Positions 47,248 to 58,230 of a stretch of 64,000 nt of DNA are shown in pieces. How positions within the stretch are numbered: position 1 is the first letter of the stretch; every line of letters starts with the position of its first letter. The DNA is from Halichoerus grypus. Lineage: Eukaryota > Chordata > Mammalia > Carnivora > Phocidae. The notes beneath the pieces are model-generated. The model saw only the letters and a program-made list of their open reading frames with translations, had not been told where the DNA came from and did no database searches. The stretch covers positions 96,076,294 to 96,140,293 of the forward strand of contig NC_135712.1 of assembly GCF_964656455.1 (NCBI RefSeq). Reading direction: 5' to 3'. The position numbers and the translations under genes were made by a program.

Positions 47248-48331
47248 AATTTACAGACCATAAAATTCACCCTTCTAAAGTGTGTAATTCAGTGACTTTT
47301 AGAATAGTCACAAAGTGTGCAAACATTAACATTGCACCTCAGAAAGAAACCCTGTATCCATTAGCAATCATTTATTATTCCTCCAAAACCTGGCCCCTGA
47401 CAAGCACTATTGACTGTCTCTATGGATTTGCCTATTCTGGATATGCCAGATCATATGGTATGTGGCTTTTTGTATTTATCTTCTTCTGCTTAGCATAATA
47501 TTTTCAAGATTTATCCATGGTGTAGTATGAATCAGTTTTTTTCCCCATTTTTTATGGCTGAAAAATAGTCTATTGTATGGAAATACTACATTTTGTTTAT
47601 TCATCAGTCAATGGAAATTTGGGCTTCCACTTTTTAATTATTACGGGAACACCTTTGTGAAAGTTTCATGTTGATATATTCTTTCAGTTCTCCTGGTATC
47701 AGTGGTCTTTTAAAGAGACCCACACATTTACCCGTGTCTTTATTTACCCTTTCCATTTTTTATAATTCCTTTTTGTAGATCCCTATTTCCCTCTTATTCT
47801 ATTTTCCTTCTGCTGGAACATCTTTCTTTGACATTTCTTGTAGTGTATGTCTGCTCATGATTAATTCTCTCAGCTTTTGTTGGTCTGAATGTCTTTATTT
47901 GCCCTCTTTTCTGAAAAATATTTTTGTCAGTTACATAATTCTAAGTTGAACATTTTTTTCCCCTAGGTATTTTGAAGATGTTGCTCCACTATCTTTTTGC
48001 TTGCATCATTTCTGACAAGAAATATGTTGTCATTCTTATCTTTGTTCCTCTGTATATACATGTCTTATTTTTATGATTGTTTTTAGGGCATTTATTACCA
48101 GTTTTGAATAATTTTAGTGTGATATACCTTATTGCAGTTTTCTCCATATTTTTGTTCTAGAGGACTATTGATCTTCTTGCATCTGTGGGTTTATAATTTT
48201 TATCAAATTTGGAGAAATGTTGGTGTTTATTTCTATATGTATATTTTTCTATAACTTCTGTAACTTACACATTTTTTATAAGGCTCGAAGTTGTCCCACA
48301 AGCCAATGGTGCTTTTATCTTTCTTTCTTTT
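47248..48331 (-). mobile_element. Old L1 3' region, minus strand
   Basis: 'cataaaattcacccttctaa', 'tggatttgcctattctggat', 'tggatatgccagatcatatg' and 'atttgggcttccacttttta' are antisense L1 3' UTR and ORF2 end. From about 47700 the text ('tttcttgtagtgtatgtctg', 'ttattaccagttttgaataa') fits the long 3' UTR of very old L1 copies. It may be two overlapping remnants. Confidence 0.7.
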
Positions 48332-48512
48332 ATTTTTTTAAGATTTTATTTATTTGACAGAGCATAAGCAGGGGGAGCAGCAGGCAGAGGGAGAGGCAGA
48401 AGCAGGCTCCTCGCTGAGCCAGGAGCCCGATGTGGGGCTCGATCCCAGGACCCTGGGATCATGACCTGAGCTGAAGGCAGACGCTTAACCAACTGAGCCA
48501 CCCAGGCGCCCC
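48332..48512 (-). mobile_element. Can-SINE, minus strand
   Basis: 'taagattttatttatttgac', 'agcagggggagcagcaggca', 'gctcgatcccaggaccctgg', 'gaccctgggatcatgacctg' and head 'gagccacccaggcgcccc'. T/C-rich flanks ('tctttctttctttt' and 'ttctttcttttttt') are a likely target duplication. Confidence 0.96.
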
Positions 48513-49640
48513 TTCTTTCTTTTTTTAATTGAAGTATAGTTGACACACAATGTTACATTAGTTTCAAGGGTACAACATAGTGATTTGACAAATCTATACA
48601 TTATGCTACTCTTACTACAACTGTAGCTACCATCTGTCTCCATACAATGTTATTACAATACTATGCTGTGCCTTTTATCCCCATGACTTATTCATTCCTT
48701 AATTGGAAGCCTGTATCTCCCACTTCCCTTCATCCATTTTGTCCATCTCCCCACCTTGTTCCCCTCTTTCTTTTATCATTCATTTATCTCTGTGTTTCAT
48801 TTTGGATAGTTTCTGTTGCTATGTCCTCAAGTTCCCTAATACTTTATTCTCCCATCTAATCTTTTCTTAATCCTGTCCTGGCCAGTGTATTTTTCATCTC
48901 AGACATTGTAGCTTTCATATACTGAAGTTCAATTTGGGTCTATTCTTTGTCTTCCGTGTCTGTGCTTACCTGTTTGAATATATAGAATACAATGACTATT
49001 CTAATGTCTTTGTCTGCTAACTCTAACATCTGGATCAGTTCTGAATGGTTTCAGTTGACTAACTCTTCTCCCCATAATGAGTTGCACTAATGCTTCTTTG
49101 TATGGCTGGTAATCTTTGATCGAATGCCAGACTTTCTACATTTTACCTGGCTTACTACTATTATTACAGTTTTATAAATTTTCTTGAGATTTATTCTGGA
49201 ATAGTTAAGTTACTTGGAAACAGTTTGATCCTTTTGGATTTTACTTTTAAGATGTGTTAGGAAGGATCAAAATACTATTTGCTGTAGGGATAATTATTCC
49301 CCACTACTGGGGCAAGACCTTTTTGAATATTCTATAATATTTAATGAATTATGAGATTTTCCATTCTGATTGGTTGGACCAGGCACTATCCCTGGCCCTT
49401 TGTGACCTCCAGACACTGTGTAATCTAATCTTTAGAGGTAGTTCTTTTCCTGGCCTTGGATAATTTCCTTATGGACTTGCACGAGTCCATACTCTGTTGC
49501 ATACTCTAGTAGGAGCTACTCTGCAGATCTCTGTGGTTCTGTTTCTCTATGTTCTCTCCTCTCTGGTATTCTGGATGCAAATTCTAGCCATCTTACTTCC
49601 CCCATACTCTCAGCTTTGTCTCCAACTCAGGGCATCTGCT
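48513..49640 (-). mobile_element. Old L1 3' UTR remnants, minus strand
   Basis: 'ttgaagtatagttgacacac' and 'ggtacaacatagtgatttga' open a 3' UTR of the same class as at 3425-3560. 'tcttctaatcttttcttaat'-like and 'cttctttgtatggctggtaa', 'gaatgccagactttctacat' belong to a second, older 3' UTR type. The last 250 bp are not clearly assigned. Confidence 0.6.
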
Positions 49641-49652
49641 GCGTCTGCTTTT

Positions 49653-49856
49653 TTTTTTTTTTTTTTTTTTAAGATTTTATTTTTATTTATTTATTTTAGA
49701 GAATGAGATAGAGAGAGCATGAGGGGGGTAGGGTCAGAAGGAGAAGCAGACTCCCCGCTGAGCAGGGAGCCCGATGCAGGACTTGATCCCGGGACTCCAG
49801 GATCATGACCTGAGCCGAAGACAGTCGCTTAACCAACTGAGCCGCCCAGGCGCCCC
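49653..49856 (-). mobile_element. Can-SINE, minus strand
   Basis: A T run of about 24, 'aagattttatttttatttat', 'gagaagcagactccccgctg', 'atcatgacctgagccgaaga' and head 'gagccgcccaggcgcccc'. The flanks 'tgctgcgtctgctttt' and 'tgcttctgctttt' indicate the target duplication. Confidence 0.96.
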
Positions 49857-50099
49857 TGCTTCTGCTTTTCTTAGAAGCCTGTTTTAGTCAGTAAGCTGGG
49901 GGCAATTGCAGGGCCCTCTTCATTTGCTTTCTGTCTTTCAGAGATAATTGTCCTTCATTGCAGTGCTTCGAAAATTGTTGTTTAACTTATTTAATCATTT
50001 TTGTTTTTGTTTTTGTTTTTTGCTTCAGGTTGAAGGATAAATACCACTCCTGTTGCTGTATTTTTGCTGGAGTCAAAAGTCAAAGGCTTGAGTTTAAAA

Positions 50100-51230
50100 A
50101 AAAAATTAACTTTATTTTTAAATGAATCCATGTCATTCCATATAGCACTTCATGTGTTTTTATTGTTTTATTGTATTTCATTGTATGAAATAGCTATTAT
50201 TTATTTTTCAGTTGAACTATATTTGGGTTATTTCTAGTTTTTGACTACTAGTAGTGATGCTATGAACATTTTTTTGGTAGCTTTGGCTACACATGCATAC
50301 ACACACAAAATTTGGGATATTTAATTTGGATTAGAATCTTTGGTCCTTAGGATTTGTATTTGTTAAATTGTAGCCAATATTACCAAAAAATTCTATATAG
50401 TGGTTTCAAGAATTCACCTTCTTCCTCCTCCACTCACGAGCATTGTATCACAGTTCTGGTTTCAGCTGTTCCAACACTTGGGTGTTATTGCAGTTTTAAA
50501 TTTTAGCCATTTTGCTATAATGATATATAGCTGTGATTTTAATTTGCATATCCCTCATGGGTAGTGATGTTAGTCACATTTTTATATGATTGACCATCTG
50601 AATATCTTCTTTTGTGAAATGCCTGTTCAAGTCTTCTACTCATTTTATTGGATTATTTGCCTTATTGACATATTTATTTTTTCTAATATATTACATACAA
50701 GCTCTTTGTTATTTATATGTATTGCTAATATTTTCTGCCACTCTGTGTTTTGCATTTTCTCTTTCTTAACGGTGTTTTTAGATAAACAGAAGTTCTGACA
50801 ATGTAATCTGATTGTTAATCTTTTCTAATGTGGGTAGTGATAATGAAGAAAGAGATTATTACCTACTCCAAGTTCATGAGAATATTCTTTTATGCTACCT
50901 CCTGGAAGATTTAATGTTTATATACTACATTTAGAATGACAGTCTATCTGGAATTAATCTTTAAGCATGTTTGAAAGAAGGGTCAATTTTATTTTTTTCT
51001 TTTACATGTGGATATATAATTGACCAAATACCATATTTTGAAAAGGTCATTTTTTGCCATTGCTTTTTCAATTAAATATTGTCCTTGTCATCAAGAATCC
51101 ATATGTGTGTGAGTCTATTTCTGGACTCTCTTTTTTGTTCTATTGGGTTATCTATCTTTGCAACTTTACCATACATATTACTTTAGTTTTATAATAAGTC
51201 TTGGTATCTGGTGGGGTAAGTCCTCTGTTT
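50100..51230 (-). mobile_element. Old L1 ORF2 3' half, minus strand
   Basis: Antisense ORF2 in order: 'atatttgggttatttctagt', 'gtgatgctatgaacattttt', 'gattttaatttgcatatccc', 'gcctgttcaagtcttctact', 'atgtggatatataattgacc', 'tgtgagtctatttctggact' and 'agttttataataagtcttgg'. Decayed, with no open frame. Confidence 0.82.
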
Positions 51231-52631
51231 CTTCTTAATGTTAGTGGCTTACAACCAAGTCATTATTTTTCATAAAAGCATCTCATAGGTTGTATAAAAC
51301 TCATTAAAGAGAAACAACATTTATGCACATACTGAAAAATTTTTTACTTCTTGAAATATTTTTCTAAACTCTGTAGGTTAATCTTTGTTTCCTTTCTCAT
51401 CAAGAATATATCAATAAAATATTTGAGCATTAAAGATTGAAGAATCATCTATTTTTGTCCCATGTTGCTCATGGCATATTATAAGTAATTAGTCTCCTTC
51501 TCAACCATTTTTAGCTTTAGCAATTGCTATTAGCATAATTTCTTATTAGAATATTCATAAGAAATATCTATTTATTCAAGTACCTTTTGTGGGTTTAAAA
51601 ATCCATTATTTCAAAACTAAATGGGCTTTAAATTCTTAATCTTTGGTGCTAAGTTATATATTAGGAAGATAATGAAACCTTTTAGATGACTTTGCTAATT
51701 AGTATGGGATTAATAGCAATAGTGATCTCTATACTCCCACACACAAACAAGGCCATACACAGATTTATAAGCTTACATCATTATGTGGAAGTGGCTTGGA
51801 GACAAAGTTTAGTGACCTTCTTCTCAGCCTCCGACATACTCCACTGGGTGCATAGGAAATACTAGCTATGAGAAAAAGGAGTCCATATACCTGAGAAATA
51901 TAAACAGAGTTGATGCCACATGATGATATGCTCTTACTACTCTGCCTGATAAAGAGTCTCTGCTCACGGCTTCATGGGTGAGTTAACTTAGAGAGACATA
52001 GATGAAATTGAATAAAGGCATATCCAGCAAGTTCTAAAACAGAGCTGCTGAAAGACAAGAAAACCTGGGATGTGTGCTGAGTACTGAATCAAGAATATTA
52101 CCCATGAATGCAAAGGAGATTTTGAATATGTCCCTTTAAAAACGCAAAGTTGGAAGAGCCTTTTGAGACCTATTCCTAATCTACAAATTGCCCTGCAGTG
52201 ACTTTCTGAGTTCTTCAAAGTTTGTGTATGTGTGGTCACTTTAACCTGTTTCTGCCGGCTTGTGTTTGGCTAAAGTCTTATGGTGTGATCTACCTATGTT
52301 TCCAGGTGGCCCTGGCTCCATCAGTTACTTACAGAGAGCCCTGACTGATTCCCAAATATCATGGATTGTTGTTAAGCATTTTCTCCAAATCTTTCAACCA
52401 AATTATTTGCATCATACTCAACATTCCATTCATAAAAAGGAACTAGAGAGGAACTTGACTTTACATACAGGAAGATCAATAAAAGTGGACAAAACTACAC
52501 TTACGGCTACGAAGGGTTATTGTTTTAAAGAGTCAAGGAGGATGTGATCTCAGAAACATATTCATGGTTGTTGAATATCTTCATATACTTAGAAAATATG
52601 ACCATTTTAATCTTGTATACACCAGGGTTTT
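51231..52631. other. Unique sequence, nothing recognised
   Basis: About 1.4 kb, with no repeat or exon recognised. Frames of 83 and 95 codons near 52.0-52.5 kb are unsupported. Confidence 0.4.
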
Positions 52632-52981
52632 TGTTTTTTGTTTTTTATTTATTTATTTTTAAAGATTTTATTTATTTATTTGACAGACAGAGACAGCGAG
52701 AGAGGGAACACAAGCAGGGGAGTGGGAGAGGGAGAAGCAGGCTTCCCGCCGAGCAGGGAGCCCGATGCGGGGCTCGATCCCAGGACCCTGGGACCATGAC
52801 CTGAGCCGAAGGCAGACGCTTAATGACTGAGCCACCCAGGCGCCCCTGTTTTTTGTTTTTTAATTATGTTCCATGACCAGCATGGAGCCCAGCACAGAGG
52901 TTGAACTCACAACCTTGAGATCAAGACCTGAGCTGAAATCAGGAGTCAGATGCTTAACTGACTGAGCCATCCAGGTGCTCC
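52632..52981 (-). mobile_element. Older Can-SINE, minus strand, split by a younger one
   Basis: After the inner SINE: 'ccatgaccagcatggagccc', 'ttgaactcacaaccttgaga', 'tcaagacctgagctgaaatc' and head 'ctgagccatccaggtgctcc'. Its own flanks are 'tacaccagggtttt' near 52617 and 'tacacaagggtttt' at 52982-52995. The tail side, a (GTTTTTT)n run, was the target of the inner insertion. Confidence 0.9.
52648..52846 (-). mobile_element. Young-type Can-SINE nested in an older Can-SINE
   Basis: 'aaagattttatttatttatt', 'gacagcgagagagggaacac', 'ggcttcccgccgagcaggga', 'gaggcagacgcttaatgact'-type head region and 'gagccacccaggcgcccc'. The perfect 16-bp duplication 'tgttttttgtttttta' lies at 52632-52647 and 52847-52862, inside the older SINE tail. 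Confidence 0.97.
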
Positions 52982-52995
52982 TACACAAGGGTTTT

Positions 52996-54489
52996 AAGTA
53001 AGTCTGTGTGACTATGATTATTTTCCTCAAAGGAATGTATATTTTACTTTGTAAATCATCTGCTCAATAAATCCATATGTATCATGTTTAAAATGAAACA
53101 TTTTATTTACATACTATAGAAGTAGAGATAATTAATCACAAAATAAACTCAGCATTAGTTTTTACCCATATATAATCTTAAAATAGCTAAACAGATGTTC
53201 ACCTTTTTGTTTATGAGTCAACAGATTTTATATTATTTTTAAAGCTGCTGATAAACATATTTACCTTGTGAGATCACATCAATGATTTTAAAGCTATTTT
53301 AGGTTTGGAAAATAACTCATAGGGTAATAATATGAGTTCACAAAATCTTATTAAGGAATAGCCTATGTATCAGTGGTTTCTAGATTTTTTTATATTATAA
53401 AGTAATGTGATTTTAATTAAAAATTGATTGACACAATATACGATCACACTTAGAAAAAATTTGCCCAGGGGTCTAAAGGTAGAATAAAAAGGAACATATA
53501 GAGGTTGAAAGGGAAAAACAGAATATCATTTACTCTCAGTGTAATTTCATAAGAAAAATGATATCTTAATACCAAAAATACAAGACAGATTTAGTTTCTA
53601 ATTACATGCTTTAATCCACTTTTGTAAATTTCACAAAAATGGTGAAATCATTATTTTTTTTTCTTATTTTACCACAGATTGGTAAAAACTTATTTCTAGA
53701 CTAGCACTGGTTGTAAACAGCATCTGGGAATCGATGCTGTAAGGAAAATCTTTGCATTTGGAGACAGAATATAAACAAAACTCTTCTTATTTTGGTAAAA
53801 TAAGACTGTCTGCTAAACTAGTGATGAGTTCAGAATGCTTGGCTTTTCTAATCCAATGAATTATAGGCTATTTATTCCATCTTAGCCCCATGCTAGGTGG
53901 TAGAAATAAAGAGCAAGACCTGGATTCTGCTCACAAGGAATGCTACAATTTAGTTGGGAGTTCGTAGCAGACTCCTGCCAGTATGTCCTTTGCACCATCA
54001 CATCTGTATTTCAGGCCCGACATCCATCTGCAGCCACTGAAACCTGTCCTGTTTGCACGGCTGGCAGGAAATAATAACCACATGATAAACATCCCAACCT
54101 AATCTCTCCTCATCAGGAGCATTTAGTAGATAAATATTCAAGCTTCTTTACCAGTTGGTGCAGTAACTCTGAGGTCTGTATTTCATGCTTTTTGCTGGGT
54201 CCCCCAAAGAATCCACTCCAGGTTTCTGCAGTGGTAACTAGCTTAGGAATACACCTTTTATTTTCTTGCTGCTTTTCCCTTTCTCAGCATTGCTACTCAA
54301 TACTGCTGTTTTCTGTAATTTTCTCTCTAAGAAACTACTACTTGACTCTTGTCCCCAAATCTGGTTCTGGGAGAATCGATTAAGATGGAGTTATTACAAA
54401 TTATGTGTGAACTTGGAACAAAACAACAAACACAAAAAACTCACTTAAATGGTGCTTAGTTTTGTTTGTTTGTTTAATTGCAAACAACA
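52996..54489. other. Unique AT-rich sequence, one possible L2 piece
   Basis: No gene recognised. 'tagccccatgctaggtggta' with 'ctggattctgctcacaagga' near 53880-53960 may be a short antisense L2 end. Confidence 0.4.
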
Positions 54490-54582
54490 ACAAAAATTGA
54501 CAACAGGAGACCTGAGTTTGTGCTTCAGCATTGTCCTTTAATTAGCTGTGTGACTTCTGGCAAGTCAGTTTTTTCCCTCTAA
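54490..54582 (+). mobile_element. MIR fragment, plus strand
   Basis: 'ggagacctgagtttgtgctt', then 'attagctgtgtgacttctgg' and 'caagtcagttttttccctct', keep the sense MIR order. Confidence 0.7.
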
Positions 54583-54619
54583 TCTTTTGTTTGTTTCCAT
54601 TCGTCTTTTTTTTTTTTTT

Positions 54620-55290
54620 GAAACTGTTGTAAGAACACAAGATGAGATTTACCCTCTTAATAAATTTTTAAGTATACAATATAGTAATGTTAACTGTAGG
54701 CACAGTGACCTACAGCAGATCTCTAGAATTTATTCATCTTGCATATCTGAAACTTTATATTCTTTGAACAGGAACAAACTCCCTGTTTCCGCCTTATCTC
54801 AGCCCCTGGTAACCACCATTCTACTCTCTGTTTCTATGAATTTGACTATTTCAGATACCTCATATAAGTGGAATCATGCAGTATGTGTTCTTCCGTATCT
54901 GACTTACTTCACTTAGCATAATGTCCTTAGCAGATTCACCTAGCAGATTCATCCGTGTCATTGTAAATAGCAGGTTTTCCTTCTAAGAGTGAGTAATATT
55001 CCATTGTACATATATATTACATTTTCTTTATTCATTCTTCTGTTGATGGACACTTGGGTTGTTTCCATGTCTTGACTGTTGTGAATAAAGCTACAGTGGA
55101 TATGAGAGTGCAGATACCTCTTTGAGATCCTGATTTCAGCTCCTTTGGACATGTACCCAGAAATGGGATTGCTGGGTCATATGGCAATTCTATTTTTACA
55201 GCAGCTGCATCATTTTACATGCCTACCAACAGTGTACAAGTATTCTAATTTCTCCATGTTTTCATTAACATTTCTTATGTTTTTTTTCTT
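54620..55290 (-). mobile_element. L1 3' UTR and ORF2 end, minus strand
   Basis: Antisense L1: 'ctctagaatttattcatctt', 'cccctggtaaccaccattct', 'acttcacttagcataatgtc', 'ggacacttgggttgtttcca', 'atgtacccagaaatgggatt' and 'cctaccaacagtgtacaagt'. Better preserved than the other old L1 copies here. A partial repeat of 'cctagcagattca' occurs near 54930-54952. Confidence 0.88.
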
Positions 55291-55344
55291 CAGTTCACAA
55301 GAATAATAGAATCTTTCTATGATATTGTGATATATAATAAGAAA

Positions 55345-55371
55345 TATATATATATGGATGTATATATGTAT

Positions 55372-55410
<39 letters not shown>
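55345..55410. repeat. Compound (TA)n(CA)n(TA)n microsatellite
   Basis: TA-rich, then about 13 CA units at 55371-55396, then about 7 TA units. It lies next to the broken L1 end. Confidence 0.95.
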
Positions 55411-55519
55411 GTCACTGTCACTATTTGTCTTTGTCCCTGTTTTTTGGAACAGATGTCCTAAAACCCTAGAATTTCCTGTAATGAGAGCAATAAAGATGTC
55501 TTTTCTTATGTTAATGAGT

Positions 55520-56190
55520 GACCAGGAAAGCACCTAAGGGTGGGAGCTGGTTGCCAAGGGAACCAGGGGAACAAAAGTTGGAGCTCTCAGTCCCATTTCC
55601 TGATTTCTGGGAAGGGAAGAGGGACTGGATGTTGAATCAACCAAACCTTTAAAAAGAACCCAAAAGGAGGGAGTTCAGAGAACTTCCAGGTTGGTGAACC
55701 ACACACAGGTGGCGCACTGGTGCCAACATGCTGGTCCCCAAACTCGGGTGAGGACAGAAACTCCCATGTTCTGGACCTCACCCTATGTATCTCTTCATCT
55801 GGCCACTGATTCATATCCTTTGATATTCTTTGTAGTAAACTGGTAATCTGGTGAATAAACTGGTTTCCCAATTTCTGAGAGCCACTCTAGTAAATTAATT
55901 GAACCCAAGGAGGATTAGAACCTCCAGTCTATATTTGGATGGACAGAAACAGAAGTGATACCTTATGGCAAGTTTGTAGGTTTGTAATTGTAATATGGCA
56001 ATTAGGTTTGTAATTGGCTGTTGAAGTTGGGTTAGGGAGAGGGATTCTCGTAGGACTGAGCCCTTAACCTGAGGGATCTGATGTTACCACTGTGTAGATA
56101 GTGTCAGAATTGAGCTGAATTTTAGCACAACTAGCTGGTGTTAGACAAGTGCTTGGTGGTGTGGGGAAAACCCCCACATGCTGGAACTGG
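55520..56190 (+). mobile_element. Solitary ERV LTR, plus strand (MER21-like?)
   Basis: 'ctggacctcaccctatgtat', 'ctcttcatctggccactgat', 'gataaactgg'-type poly(A) area 'ggtgaataaactggtttccc', 'gccactctagtaaattaatt', 'gggactgagcccttaacctg'-like text at 56055, 'agatagtgtcagaattgagc' and 'gcttggtggtgtggggaaaa'. It belongs to the same general class as 16500-17390. No internal retroviral sequence. Confidence 0.72.
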
Positions 56191-56899
56191 TGACAGAGTC
56201 TTACTTTCTTAAGAATTATTAGGCATATATAAGATAGTTCATGTGAATATATTTTTATGACTAAGTAATTCACCAATATAAGCTATTAATATTATTCATA
56301 TCATTTTAGACTTACTCTCCTATCACAGGTATTCATTTAAAAATACTATGGAATGAGATATGTTAAAGAAATACCAAATGGTATAAAAGTGTGTAAATTA
56401 AAATGGTCTTACTCCCAACTCTCCCATTCATAATTCCTCTTCCCAGTGCCCAGAGGCAACTATTAAGAATTTCTGAATTTGGTTCTTCTAGTGAATTATC
56501 ATTAATTTGATACTATACCTACTCCTAGATTGATCAACTTTGATCATATCTATTGATTCCTCATCATTAAGTATGAAAAATTTGGTCTCTTCATATTATA
56601 TCTCATACTCCTTATTATGTGATTTTTGATAATTATATTTTTAGTTTTAGGGTTTTTGTGGTGGTTTAACCTGACCTTTCATAAATCTGTTTCTTGATTT
56701 AACAAATTTAGACAGTTTTTATTGACTCCTGTTCTGAAACATAAGGAAATTAGCATATTTCTCTTTCTTTCTACTTTCCCTGTCCTTTGTCGATAGGTAG
56801 ATTCTAAAAACAGAAAACCCCAACACATCATTTATAATGTTATGATTATATAAATATTATTCACTCTAAGAGAACAATTTCATATACATATAAGAAAAT
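56191..56899. other. AT-rich sequence, possibly old L1 3' debris
   Basis: 'aatggtcttactcccaactc' and 'cccagtgcccagaggcaact' hint at old LINE 3' sequence, but I cannot place it. Confidence 0.3.
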
Positions 56900-57273
56900 G
56901 AATTCTTGTGCTATTAATTTTTTCTTCAAAATAATATTTTTTGTTCTAACAGAATCTGTTGACCAGATAAAAAATTCCAAAGAAATGAAACTTTCTACAT
57001 TTATTCAGTGTCCTATTGCCACTGATTCTTGTGTCTCATATCATGCCTAATCTTGGATTCCTTGTTCTTTATTCTGAAACATCTCTTTGAGCAATTTATT
57101 GTTCCAGGGAATTTTAGGATTTCTTTGCATGCCTGAAAATGCCCCCATGTATACTTGATAGTTTCCCTGGTATAGAATTCTAGTGACAAAATTGATTTTA
57201 TTTACCATTTTGAATGTTGTTAATGGGATATCTGGTAAGGTTAGTTAATTATCTGATAAAAATTTTGTACTTT

Positions 57274-57456
57274 TTTTTTTTTTTCTAAAGATTTTATTTA
57301 TTTATTTGACAGAGAGAGACACAAGCAGGGGGAGGGGAGAGGGAGAAGCAGGCTCCCCGCGGAGCAGGGAGCCCAATGTGGGGCTCGATCCCAGGACCCT
57401 GAGATCATGACCTGAGCCGAAGGCAGACGCTTAACGACTGAGCCACCCAGGCGCCC
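57274..57456 (-). mobile_element. Can-SINE, young type, minus strand
   Basis: 'aaagattttatttatttatt', 'caagcagggggaggggagag', 'atgtggggctcgatcccagg' and the shorter head 'cttaacgactgagccaccca'. The target duplication 'aaaattttgtacttt' occurs at 57259-57273 and 57457-57471. Confidence 0.97.
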
Positions 57457-57606
57457 AAAATTTTGTACTTTTAATTATGAAATTTTACCAGAATATTTCC
57501 TGACATACTTTTGTTTTTGTTTTTTTCTCTTCATTTATTCTGTCTGGTACTAGGTGGGCTTAGTCAATTTGATGTGTCTTTTTTGGCTCTAAACATTTTC
57601 TTAATT

Positions 57607-57807
57607 TTTTTTTTTTAAGATTTTATTTATTTATTTGACAGAGAGAGACAGCAAGAGCAGGAACACAGGCAGGGGGAGAGGGGGAGGGAGAAGCAGGCTT
57701 CCCGCCGAGCAGGGAGCCAGATGCGATGTGGGGCTCAATCCCAGGACCCTGGGATCATGACCTGAGCCAAAGGCAGACACTTAATGACTGAGCCACCCAG
57801 GCGCCCC
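57607..57807 (-). mobile_element. Can-SINE, young type, minus strand
   Basis: T run, 'aagattttatttatttattt', 'gacagcaagagcaggaacac', 'ggcttcccgccgagcaggga', a small internal repeat 'gatgcgatgtgg' and the shorter head 'cttaatgactgagccaccca'. It is 150 bp from the previous SINE in the same orientation. Confidence 0.97.
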
Positions 57808-58230
57808 TTAAATGGTTTAATTATCATTAATTGAATACTTATTTTCCATTATAGATTAAATTTTTACTGTTTGCTAAGGTTGGAGATTGAAGCTGAGGTG
57901 AAAAAGATGTCTAGGAAAACATTCCTAGAAATTGATATCCAGTAGGGATTTAAGATCTATTTATCAAATATTCAAAAGTAGTTGAGAAAAATTATTTTGT
58001 TAGCAGAGGAGGGAGAAAGTATTCTTTCTTCAAATGAATTGTTTCTTTGATATGATACCATTTAAGAAATGTTATGCTTTTGTAAATAGTATAGTATCTC
58101 TAATTTCTTTAAGGGCATTAAACTAAAAATTTTTTAAAATCTTCCTAAATTAGCATTGTTTCCTTCAGTGTCATGAATTGTGTTCATCTTGGTCTTTTAC
58201 TAACATGATATGATTTTCTTCAAATGTCCA

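Larger units (their letters stand above)
56900..58230 (-). mobile_element. Very old L1 3' UTR remnant, minus strand, two SINEs inside
   Basis: 'ccagggaattttaggatttc', 'ggtatagaattctagtgaca', 'gaattttaccagaatatttc'-like and 'cttcatttattctgtctggt' fit the antisense long 3' UTR of very old L1 copies. Interrupted by SINEs at 57274-57456 and 57607-57807. The family assignment is weak. Confidence 0.45.

Noticed and set aside
55210..55533. 107-codon minus-strand frame with Cys/Val and Ile/Tyr runs
   Set aside because: It translates the (CA)n/(TA)n tract and flanking L1 debris.
52632..57807. Regularly recurring near-identical blocks, considered as a repeat array (CRISPR-like or satellite)
   Set aside because: They are dispersed Can-SINEs with individual target duplications, variable spacing and both orientations.
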